DNA from: Domibacillus sp.
GTDB taxonomy: Bacteria > Bacillota > Bacilli > Bacillales > Domibacillaceae
Reading direction: 5' to 3'
DNA length: 8,168 bases
NCBI GenBank assembly: GCA_031177795.1
Contig: JAPSKG010000099.1
Span: forward strand, 1 to 8,168
A program made the translations under genes and the position numbers. Positions 1 through 5,324 of this stretch are shown piece by piece. Each line of letters starts with the position of its first letter. The first letter of the stretch is position 1. The notes below the pieces were generated by a model, which was not told where the DNA came from, made no database searches, and worked only from the letters and a program-made list of their open reading frames with translations.

Positions 1-85
1 GAAAGAGGAGCGGTTACAAAAAAAATATATGAATCCTTTCAAAAACGGCTTTAAAAAAGCATTGAAAGAAGCACTTGTTTTTTAA
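1..85 (+). CDS. Possible 3' end of an upstream gene (frame unresolved)
   Basis: The window probably opens inside the tail of a gene transcribed toward the terminator at 69-103. Two frames are open from the left edge. Frame 1 gives a 17-residue tail ending in SFQKRL with a stop at 52-54, 15 nt before the terminator stem. Frame 2 gives a 27-residue lysine-rich tail ending in KEALVF with its stop at 83-85, inside the terminator loop. Both read as plausible protein, and neither is long enough to assign a family. The terminator is the only real reason to think a gene ends here. Confidence 0.25.
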   Translation, partial: KEERLQKKYMNPFKNGFKKALKEALVF

Positions 86-103
86 TAAGCAAGTGCTTTT
101 TTT
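69..103 (+). terminator. Intrinsic (Rho-independent) terminator
   Basis: A perfect 9-bp stem, AAGCACTTG (69-77) with CAAGTGCTT (90-98), closes a T/A-rich loop and is followed by an uninterrupted T run to 103. It ends the transcript entering from the left and separates it from the amidohydrolase gene. A weaker stem, CTTTCA (36-41) with TGAAAG (63-68), lies just upstream and may be coincidental. Confidence 0.85.
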
Positions 104-224
104 ATTTCAATTAAATAGAATTTTCAGAAAAATATGTAGTCATTTTTAATCTTGTATGAAATAATAATAAACATTATTTATTGATTGCTTTTTTTAAAAA
201 AATATTTTTAAGGGGGAATGGATA
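104..224 (+). promoter_or_regulatory. AT-rich leader of the amidohydrolase gene; promoter not firmly placed
   Basis: The gene follows a terminator, so it needs its own promoter here. The best spaced pair I can find is TTGTAT (152-157) and TATTTA (175-180) with 17 bp between them, but the -10 match is poor and the stretch is so AT-rich that chance matches are expected. An imperfect AT inverted repeat, ATAATAAT against ATTATTTAT, spans about 161-181. The only strong element is the ribosome binding site AGGGGG (211-216), 8 nt before the ATG at 225. No catabolite-response (cre) or riboswitch-like structure was evident. Confidence 0.3.
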
Positions 225-1463
225 ATGAAAAATCAAAAATTAAAAGTTAATGGAATCCGACTAAGAAAATCGCTGGAAGCTTTTGCGGAGTTTGGGCGGA
301 CAAAGCAAAACGGCGTAACACGACTTGCTTTAACCGAAGAAGACCGGATGGCCCGCGATTATTTTCGGTTTTGCTGTGAAGAAATTGGCTTGACTGTAAG
401 TGTGGACGATATGGGCAATATGTATGGCCTGTTGGCAGGGAGTCAAGCACAGCCGCCAGTAGTGGTGGGTTCACATCTAGATTCAGTGAAAAAAGGAGGC
501 CGCTTTGATGGAGTGCTCGGTGTGGCGGCAGGGCTTGAAGTGATAAGGACGCTGGTTGAAAACAACATAACGCCGGAAATTCCAGTGATCGTTATGAACG
601 TGACAAATGAAGAAGGTGCCCGTTTTGAACCGTCAATGATGGCATCCGGTGTTTTGTCAGGGAAGTTTAATAAGGAAGAAATGTTTGCAAAAAAAGATGC
701 TGATGGAGTGACATTTCAAGAGGCACTTCAGAAAATTGGTTATGAAGGAAACAAACAAAACAGGTTAACTGAGGCATCCGCTTTTTTAGAACTGCACATT
801 GAGCAGGGCCCGATTTTAGAAAAAGAACAGCTGTCCATTGGTGTAGTTGAATGTGTGCTTGGCATGGTTTGTTATGAAATTGAAGTAACCGGCGAATCAG
901 ACCATGCAGGAACAACTCCTATGTCCATGCGCAGCGACGCTTTTTTCGCGGCCGTTGATTTAATTAAAGAAACACGTGAAAAGCTGGCGGCACTGGATGA
1001 TGAACTTGTTTACACCATTGGGCGAGTAAATGTGCTGCCCAATATTCACACCGTTATTCCGAATAAAGTGATTTTTTCACTGGAAGCGCGGCATAAATCC
1101 ATGGCCGTTGTTAGAAAAGCAGAAAAAGCGATTCAAAGCATAGCCGCCTCTTCTTTAAAATCAAGATGCAGCGTAACAGCCAAAAAGCTGTGGGAACGAA
1201 ACACAGTCTGGTTTGAAAAGTCGCTTTGCAATGCGCTGGAAACGTCTGCTGCGTCGCTTGGCTACTCAAATAAACGCATGGTGAGCGGAGCGGGCCATGA
1301 CGCACAATTTCTTGCTTCTTTTATTCCATCTGCAATGGTTTTTGTGCCGAGCGTTAATGGAAAAAGCCATAATGAAGCAGAATTAACCTTATGGGAAGAT
1401 TGTGAAAAAGGGGTAAATGTCCTGCTTGAAACGGTAATGGCGCTTGTATGCAGCAAAAAATAA
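225..1463 (+). CDS. M20-family Zn-dependent amidohydrolase, probable beta-ureidopropionase
   Basis: This 412-residue cytosolic enzyme belongs to the M20 amidohydrolase group that includes N-carbamoyl-beta-alanine amidohydrolase, N-carbamoyl-L-amino-acid hydrolase and allantoate amidohydrolase. The bimetal-site pattern is intact: H84 in GSHLDS, D95 in GGRFDG, the Glu pair E129/E130 in NEEGARF, H191 in HIEQGP, and H358 in GAGHDA. No signal peptide is seen, and length is normal for the family. The start follows AGGGGG with 8-nt spacing. Sequence motifs alone do not separate the three substrate classes. The neighbouring dihydropyrimidine dehydrogenase and dihydropyrimidinase genes favour N-carbamoyl-beta-alanine, the last step of reductive pyrimidine degradation, which yields beta-alanine, CO2 and ammonia. 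The gene has its own transcription unit, separated from the preT operon by two minus-strand genes, so it may be regulated separately. A carbamoyl-L-amino-acid hydrolase is the main alternative. Confidence 0.88.
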   Translation: MKNQKLKVNGIRLRKSLEAFAEFGRTKQNGVTRLALTEEDRMARDYFRFCCEEIGLTVSVDDMGNMYGLLAGSQAQPPVVVGSHLDSVKKGGRFDGVLGVAAGLEVIRTLVENNITPEIPVIVMNVTNEEGARFEPSMMASGVLSGKFNKEEMFAKKDADGVTFQEALQKIGYEGNKQNRLTEASAFLELHIEQGPILEKEQLSIGVVECVLGMVCYEIEVTGESDHAGTTPMSMRSDAFFAAVDLIKETREKLAALDDELVYTIGRVNVLPNIHTVIPNKVIFSLEARHKSMAVVRKAEKAIQSIAASSLKSRCSVTAKKLWERNTVWFEKSLCNALETSAASLGYSNKRMVSGAGHDAQFLASFIPSAMVFVPSVNGKSHNEAELTLWEDCEKGVNVLLETVMALVCSKK

Positions 1464-1470
1464 AAACAAA

Positions 1471-1586
1471 GCGCAATTTTTTAGGAAGCGGCGCATTTTA
1501 AGAAAGCTTTGGCGCAATTTTCTTTTTGTAAAAAGGAATTGCGCTGCTTACATAATGGATTGCGCCAGAAACCAGGAAAATTGCGC
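1471..1586. repeat. Six GCGCAATT-type boxes at about 21-bp spacing (3 forward, 3 reverse)
   Basis: Box positions are 1471-1478, 1491-1497 (one A shorter) and 1512-1519 forward, then 1537-1544, 1559-1565 (one A shorter) and 1579-1586 reversed. The first bases of the forward boxes are 20 and 21 bp apart, and the last bases of the reverse boxes are 21 and 21 bp apart. Both middle boxes carry the same one-base shortening, so symmetry is kept box by box. The spacers match much less well, apart from short AAGC/GCTT pairing near 1504-1507 and 1546-1549. It may be a member of a dispersed intergenic repeat family, which cannot be judged from one copy. Confidence 0.75.
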
Positions 1587-1591
1587 TTTTT
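1471..1591. terminator. Concentric inverted repeat, probable bidirectional terminator
   Basis: The gap between two convergent genes holds three boxes in one orientation, GCGCAATT or GCGCA-TT (starting at 1471, 1491 and 1512), then three in the opposite orientation (ending at 1544, 1565 and 1586). All three pairs share a centre near 1528, so the region can fold into one long interrupted hairpin. The inner arm GCGCAATT (1512-1519) pairs with AATTGCGC (1537-1544) and continues, with one bulged T, through CTTTTT/AAAAAG to a tiny loop. The outer right arm is followed by TTTTT (1587-1591). Read on the minus strand, the outer left arm is followed by a T-rich tail (complement of 1461-1470). Both directions therefore have a hairpin plus U tract, as expected for a shared terminator. 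Confidence 0.7.
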
Positions 1592-1605
1592 GCGAGATTT
1601 AACGG

Positions 1606-1983
1606 TCATTTATATTGATCAAGCCCTTTTTTAAAAATTTCCAGAACAATATCATGCTGTGTTTTGCTCATTACATGCTGGCGAATTTCATTTAATTCAG
1701 CTACAAGTCCGGCATCAAGATGGAGATTAACGGTTTTTCCTTTGTTGGCCGGCTGAATGTCGTAACCGCCGGCCCGTTTTTTAACCTGGCCTTCAAGCAA
1801 TGTAATATGTTTGAAAAGATGCTCGTTTGGTATGTGAATAAATTCTCCGTGGAAAAAAATTTCTTTTGCGTCTTTGGAAAAAGAAATGGTAACCGGATGT
1901 TCACTGTCCCGGTTTGCATCGCGGATAAGGCGAGCTTTTTCTTGATTATCCCGTGTGTTTTCAATCTTTATTCTTACTTTCAT
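1606..1983 (-). CDS. Uncharacterised small protein with a ribbon-helix-helix-like C-terminus
   Basis: I do not recognise a characterised family for this 125-residue protein. Its N-terminal part (about 1-65) reads as strand-rich segments with the peptide FFHGEFIHIP. The C-terminal part (about 82-125) has the shape of a ribbon-helix-helix DNA-binding domain: a short strand (KTVNLHLD), a helix (about 91-104), a turn, then a helix (about 108-124). That assignment is inferred from pattern, not from a search. The ATG at 1983 follows GGAAGGGGG on the minus strand with 8-nt spacing, a strong ribosome binding site. Its first 23 bases overlap the end of the gene at 1961-2479, so the two are almost certainly co-transcribed and possibly translationally coupled. 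The transcript would end in the inverted repeat at 1471-1591. A role in regulating the flanking pyrimidine genes is possible but unproven. Confidence 0.7.
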   Translation of the reverse strand: MKVRIKIENTRDNQEKARLIRDANRDSEHPVTISFSKDAKEIFFHGEFIHIPNEHLFKHITLLEGQVKKRAGGYDIQPANKGKTVNLHLDAGLVAELNEIRQHVMSKTQHDIVLEIFKKGLDQYK

Positions 1984-2479
1984 CTTGTTTGCCCCCTTCC
2001 TTTATTAAACGAGATTCATTAATTTTCATTTTTAATTCAAATGACGCTTCGATCTGGACCGTATAAAAAAACTCACCATCTTCAAGCCCCGAATCAATAA
2101 CCATTGCCCTTTCTCCATCTAGTAAAACTTGATCTAAAACATCATAAGCCGGATGCAAATAGCCTTTTTCATATAAAAAAGAATAAACGTCAGCTTTCGG
2201 GTACAAAAACCGCTTTTTCCCTTGTTTGGAACGAAGCGCCGGGAATGATTTTTTTTCATCGATTACTTCACCAAGGTAGCCTTCATCTGCCCATCGCTTA
2301 ATCGTAGACATGTTTAGCTGCCGGCCTGTTTGCTGTTTAATCAGGTCGATAATTTCTCTTGAAGAAACAAACTGTTTTCGCGTGTTTTCCTGTTCGGCGA
2401 CGGCGGACAGCTGCTTGCGCCATTTTTTTAGCTGCTGTTCGTATTCCATTATTTTTAACTCTAATTCTTTTTTATCCAA
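1961..2479 (-). CDS. Putative DNA-binding protein, N-terminal coiled coil plus MerR/excisionase-like HTH
   Basis: From the proposed TTG start this is a 172-residue protein. Residues 2-36 are charged and helical with heptad-like leucines, a likely coiled coil for oligomerisation. Residues about 38-70 resemble a MerR/Xis-type winged helix-turn-helix, with SSREIIDLI as first helix and STIKRWADEGYLG as the recognition region; a basic wing follows to about 95 (KKRFLYPKADV). The C-terminal part (about 108-172) is acidic, ends in a charged tail, and I do not recognise it. Classical MerR proteins put the HTH first and the coiled coil last, so the order here is reversed. The TTG start is chosen because an ATG at 2533 would lie inside the likely promoter; an in-frame GTG at 2488 is the other option. 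Transcribed divergently from preT, it is a candidate regulator of the operon, of itself, or of both. Confidence 0.7.
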   Translation of the reverse strand: MDKKELELKIMEYEQQLKKWRKQLSAVAEQENTRKQFVSSREIIDLIKQQTGRQLNMSTIKRWADEGYLGEVIDEKKSFPALRSKQGKKRFLYPKADVYSFLYEKGYLHPAYDVLDQVLLDGERAMVIDSGLEDGEFFYTVQIEASFELKMKINESRLIKEGGKQDESKNKD

Positions 2480-2488
2480 GACGGTCAC
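2480..2488 (-). promoter_or_regulatory. Weak ribosome binding site supporting the TTG start at 2479
   Basis: On the minus strand AGAAGTGA, which differs from GGAGGTGA at two positions, ends 5 nt before the TTG codon at 2479-2477. The GTG at 2488 lies inside this element and has GGAAG only a couple of bases upstream, too close for normal use. The predicted transcript start near 2504 leaves a leader of about 25 nt, which fits either the TTG or GTG start. Confidence 0.4.
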
Positions 2489-2505
2489 TTCTTCCGTTAG
2501 TGTTC

Positions 2506-2525
2506 CTTTTATCGTACAACAAAAG
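2506..2525. promoter_or_regulatory. Near-palindrome over the regulator's -10 box, candidate operator
   Basis: The 20 bases have half-sites CTTTTATCGT and ACAACAAAAG, with 8 of 10 symmetric positions complementary and mismatches at steps 6 and 8 from the outside. It covers the proposed minus-strand -10 box (2511-2516), so a bound dimer would block that promoter. This would be a natural autoregulatory site for the DNA-binding protein encoded just downstream. The AT-rich outer arms make chance symmetry possible. Confidence 0.4.
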
Positions 2526-2540
2526 AATATCATTTGTCAG
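2511..2540 (-). promoter_or_regulatory. Sigma-A-type promoter for the minus-strand gene pair
   Basis: On the minus strand, CTGACA (complement of 2535-2540, five of six bases of TTGACA) is followed after 18 bp by TACGAT (complement of 2511-2516, four of six of TATAAT). Transcription would begin near 2504, about 25 nt before the TTG start at 2479. The promoter places the ATG at 2533 upstream of the transcript start. Confidence 0.5.
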
Positions 2541-2557
2541 AAAATATACCAAAAACG

Positions 2558-2586
2558 ATGATAAAAAAATTTGTTTGCTGTATAAG
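2558..2586 (+). promoter_or_regulatory. Candidate sigma-A-type promoter for the preT operon
   Basis: ATGATA (2558-2563, four of six bases of TTGACA) and TATAAG (2581-2586, five of six of TATAAT) are 17 bp apart. Transcription would start near 2593, giving a leader of about 50 nt before preT. It lies back to back with the minus-strand promoter, the two -35 boxes being 17 bp apart, so one bound protein could affect both. A second TATAAA (2609-2614) has no good -35 partner. Confidence 0.4.
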
Positions 2587-2628
2587 TATTTTAAGATGCA
2601 ATCAAAAGTATAAAAATAGTTTTTTTAT

Positions 2629-2638
2629 AGGGGAGGGG
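2629..2638 (+). promoter_or_regulatory. Ribosome binding site that fixes the preT start
   Basis: AGGGGAGGGG contains GGAGG (2632-2636), 8 nt before the ATG at 2645. The reading frame is open further upstream to 2534, but those codons span the proposed promoter and are not preceded by a ribosome binding site, so translation starts at 2645. Confidence 0.8.
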
Positions 2639-2644
2639 AAAAGG

Positions 2645-4027
2645 ATGAAGATGAATCGAATAAAAGAGCGTTCTATTTCACTGACCGATTTAACAAAAAA
2701 TTTCAAAGAAATCGAGCCAGACTTGACCTCAAAAGAAGCAATGGATGAATCAAACCGGTGTCTTTACTGTTATGATGCACCTTGTATTAAAGCTTGTCCT
2801 ACATCAATTAATATTCCGTCTTTTATCAAGAAAATAGCATCCGGCAATATGACAGGGTCTGCCCGGGTTATTATGGAAGCCAATCCGGTTGGAGCAAGCT
2901 GTGCACGTGTATGCCCGACAGAAGAGTTATGTGAAGGGGCTTGTGTATTAAACAAAGCTTCCTTGCCTATTATGATTGGCAACTTGCAGCGGCATGCAAC
3001 AAACTGGGCCATACAAAACAAAACCCAGCTGTTTAAAGCAGGGGCGAAAAACGGAAAATCAGCCGCCATTATCGGCGGCGGCCCGGCCGGCCTTTCGTCG
3101 GCCAGAGAGCTTGCCCGGCTTGGCTTTGATGTCACCATTTTTGAAGCAAAAGAAAAAGCAGGCGGCTTGAATACTCATGGGATTGTTTCGTTCCGGCTTC
3201 CGCAAAACATTTCCAGCTGGGAAGTAGAGCAAGTGGAAAGCCTTGGTGTGAAAATCCGTACCAATACAATAGTCGGCCGCGATATTCAGCCAAAAGAAAT
3301 GCTGAATGAATACGACGCGGTTGTTTTGGCAATTGGAATGGCCAATGTGCCGTTAATTGGAATAGAAGGGGAACAAGCAAACGGAATGTTTGATGCAGTT
3401 GAATTTGTTGAAAGCACGAAAACTCCGCCCCTGAATACGGATTTGATTGGCAAAAAAGTTGTTGTGGTAGGTGCCGGCAATACAGCCATTGATGCAGCCA
3501 CTTGTTCTGTAAGGCTTGGCGCGGCCAATGTGAAAATGCTTTACCGCCGGACAGCAGCGGAAATGACGGCTTATGAATTTGAATATGAGTTTGCTAAACA
3601 AGAAGGTGTTGAGTTCAGATGGCTTACGCAGCCAGTTAAAATAATCATGGATGATGCGGGGGCGGTAAGAGGCATTCAGTGCATTCAAATGGAGCTTGGG
3701 GAAATTGACCAATCCGGGCGCCGGCGGCCGGTTCCGGTGGCGGGGTCAGAGTTTATTTTGGAAGCAGATGCCATTATAAGGGCAATTGGACAAAAAAAGC
3801 ATAGCAAGCTAATTGAAGCTTTTGGGCTGGAGCACACCCGGGGCACGGTGAAAGTGAATGCATCGACGTACCAGACATCAAACCCAAAAATATATGCTGC
3901 AGGTGATGTGATTTTTGGAGAAGGACAAAGCGAAGCCATGGTTGTAACAGCAGCCGAACAAGGAAAACAAACCGCTTATTCCATTTACAAGCAGCTTGTT
4001 GAAAACAGCATGGCCCAAACATCTTAA
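2645..4027 (+). CDS. preT: NAD(P)-dependent dihydropyrimidine dehydrogenase, electron-input subunit PreT
   Basis: This 460-residue FAD and iron-sulfur protein takes electrons from NAD(P)H and passes them to PreA for reduction of uracil or thymine. The N-terminal cysteines fit the mammalian dihydropyrimidine dehydrogenase (DPD) pattern: C39, C42, C47 and C51, then C86, C90, C96 and C100, at the DPD positions minus 40. A glutamine in IGNLQR (Q115) matches the unusual Gln ligand of one DPD cluster. The FAD-binding GGGPAG is at 144-149, the pyridine-nucleotide GAGNTA at 276-281, and the second FAD motif AAGD near 418-421. The start is set by GGAGG 8 nt upstream. It leads a four-gene operon, 15 nt before preA. 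In animals the two subunits are fused; here they are separate, as in E. coli PreT/PreA. Related glutamate synthase small subunits share the fold, but the adjacent preA settles the assignment. Confidence 0.95.
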   Translation: MKMNRIKERSISLTDLTKNFKEIEPDLTSKEAMDESNRCLYCYDAPCIKACPTSINIPSFIKKIASGNMTGSARVIMEANPVGASCARVCPTEELCEGACVLNKASLPIMIGNLQRHATNWAIQNKTQLFKAGAKNGKSAAIIGGGPAGLSSARELARLGFDVTIFEAKEKAGGLNTHGIVSFRLPQNISSWEVEQVESLGVKIRTNTIVGRDIQPKEMLNEYDAVVLAIGMANVPLIGIEGEQANGMFDAVEFVESTKTPPLNTDLIGKKVVVVGAGNTAIDAATCSVRLGAANVKMLYRRTAAEMTAYEFEYEFAKQEGVEFRWLTQPVKIIMDDAGAVRGIQCIQMELGEIDQSGRRRPVPVAGSEFILEADAIIRAIGQKKHSKLIEAFGLEHTRGTVKVNASTYQTSNPKIYAAGDVIFGEGQSEAMVVTAAEQGKQTAYSIYKQLVENSMAQTS

Positions 4028-4042
4028 AAGGAGGAATTGAGC

Positions 4043-5305
4043 ATGGCCGATTTACGAGTGAATTTTGCAGGGATTAAAGCGCCAAATCCTTTTTGGCTCG
4101 CATCAGCCCCACCGACCAATTCAGGTTACCAGGTACAGCGGGCATTTGAAGCGGGCTGGGGGGGAGCAGTGTGGAAAACACTCGGTGATCCAATCATCAA
4201 TACATCCTCCCGATTTGCGGCAATGCATTTTAACGGCCAGCGAGTAGCAGGTTTTAATAACATCGAGCTGATAACAGACCGACCTCTCGAAGTAAATTTA
4301 AAAGAAATTTATGAAACAAAAAAACGGTTTCCAAACCACGCGGTTATTGCTTCTCTTATGGTTGAGCCCAAGCAAGAGAAATGGCATGAAATTGTGAAAA
4401 AAGCGGAAGCGGCAGGTGTGGACGGATTGGAGTTAAACTTTGGCTGCCCGCATGGCATGGCAGAACGGGGAATGGGGGCAGCGTCGGGGCAAGTTCCGGA
4501 GCTGGTAGAAAAACAGACCATGTGGGCAAAAGAAGCAGCCAGTACACCGGTCATTGTAAAGCTAACGCCTAATATCACCGACATTACGGCAACCGCCTGG
4601 GCAGCTGTACAAGGCGGTGCAGATGCCATCAGTATGATCAATACAATCAACAGCCTGGCAGGAGTTGATTTGGACACATGGAATACAGTGCCGAACGTGG
4701 CAGGGAAAGGAGCACATGGCGGCTACTGCGGCCCGGCTGTAAAGCCAATTGCGCTTAACATGGTTGCCGAATGCGCCCGCAATCCAGAAGTAAATATACC
4801 AATTTCGGGGATTGGCGGCATTTCAACATGGAGAGACGCAGCAGAATTTATTTTAATGGGGGCAGGAAGCGTCCAAGTGTGTACAGCGGCAATGCACCAC
4901 GGCTTCAGTATTGTAGAAGATATGATTGACGGTTTAAATCATTACCTGGACAGCAAGCAGCTCGCATCAGTGGAAGAACTGATAGGCAAAACGGTTCCCC
5001 GCTATTCTAACTGGGGTGACCTGGATTTAAATTTTAAGGTTGTCGCCAGGATTAATGAAGAAACGTGCATTAATTGCAATAAATGCTATATTGCCTGTGA
5101 AGACACGGCACATCAGTGTATAGAGATGCTGAAGTCGCCCGGCGGCAATAAATTTTTACAGGTTCGTGAAGAAGACTGTGTCGGCTGCAATTTATGTTCT
5201 ATTGTTTGCCCGGTGGATGGAGCTATTAATATGATTGAAATCCCAAATGGCCCGCCGATGACCTGGAATGAACGCCAGAAAGCGATTAAACAGCCGACAG
5301 CTTAA
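4043..5305 (+). CDS. preA: NAD(P)-dependent dihydropyrimidine dehydrogenase, catalytic subunit PreA
   Basis: This 420-residue cytosolic subunit reduces the 5,6 double bond of uracil or thymine. The N-terminal part (about 1-310) is an FMN-binding TIM barrel of the dihydroorotate dehydrogenase kind. The active-site segment ELNFGCPHGM has N132 and the proton-donating C135 at positions matching N668 and C671 of mammalian DPD; DPD's S670 is G134 here. The following loop, AERGMG, is DPD-like. The C-terminus carries two [4Fe-4S] motifs, C342-C345-C348-C352 and C379-C382-C385-C389, that relay electrons from PreT. The start is the ATG at 4043, with GGAGG (4030-4034) 8 nt upstream; an in-frame TTG at 4037 lies too close to that site. 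It sits 15 nt after preT and 19 nt before hydA, consistent with one mRNA. Confidence 0.95.
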   Translation: MADLRVNFAGIKAPNPFWLASAPPTNSGYQVQRAFEAGWGGAVWKTLGDPIINTSSRFAAMHFNGQRVAGFNNIELITDRPLEVNLKEIYETKKRFPNHAVIASLMVEPKQEKWHEIVKKAEAAGVDGLELNFGCPHGMAERGMGAASGQVPELVEKQTMWAKEAASTPVIVKLTPNITDITATAWAAVQGGADAISMINTINSLAGVDLDTWNTVPNVAGKGAHGGYCGPAVKPIALNMVAECARNPEVNIPISGIGGISTWRDAAEFILMGAGSVQVCTAAMHHGFSIVEDMIDGLNHYLDSKQLASVEELIGKTVPRYSNWGDLDLNFKVVARINEETCINCNKCYIACEDTAHQCIEMLKSPGGNKFLQVREEDCVGCNLCSIVCPVDGAINMIEIPNGPPMTWNERQKAIKQPTA

Positions 5306-5324
5306 TGAGAAGGAGCGGAGCAAA

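Noticed and set aside
104..224. Riboswitch or attenuator in the amidohydrolase leader
   Set aside because: The stretch is almost wholly A/T with no conserved-looking stems or second terminator after the one at 69-103.
1471..1586. CRISPR array from the regularly spaced repeats
   Set aside because: The boxes are only about 8 bp, change orientation at the centre, and have about 13-bp spacers, unlike CRISPR repeats and spacers; no cas genes are present.
1720..2022. Plus-strand 100-residue reading frame opposite the minus-strand pair
   Set aside because: It has no ribosome binding site and reads as low-complexity Phe/Cys-rich sequence, as expected from the antisense of lysine/glutamate-rich genes.
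2534..2644. 37-codon N-terminal extension of preT
   Set aside because: The frame is open, but it covers the predicted divergent promoter region, has no ribosome binding site, and encodes nothing like known PreT N-termini; a strong ribosome binding site precedes the ATG at 2645.
1464..2644. Insertion of the regulator pair as a mobile element
   Set aside because: I saw no terminal inverted repeats, target-site duplications, transposase or integrase fragments flanking it; the GCGCAATT repeat is on one side only and is better explained as a terminator or intergenic repeat.
4037..4042. TTG start two codons upstream for preA
   Set aside because: Only 2 nt separate it from GGAGG, while the ATG at 4043 has the ideal 8-nt spacing.
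5268..5324. Upstream start for hydA overlapping the end of preA
   Set aside because: The ATG at 5325 has AAGGAG 9 nt upstream, and starting there puts every metal ligand at the standard D-hydantoinase residue number.
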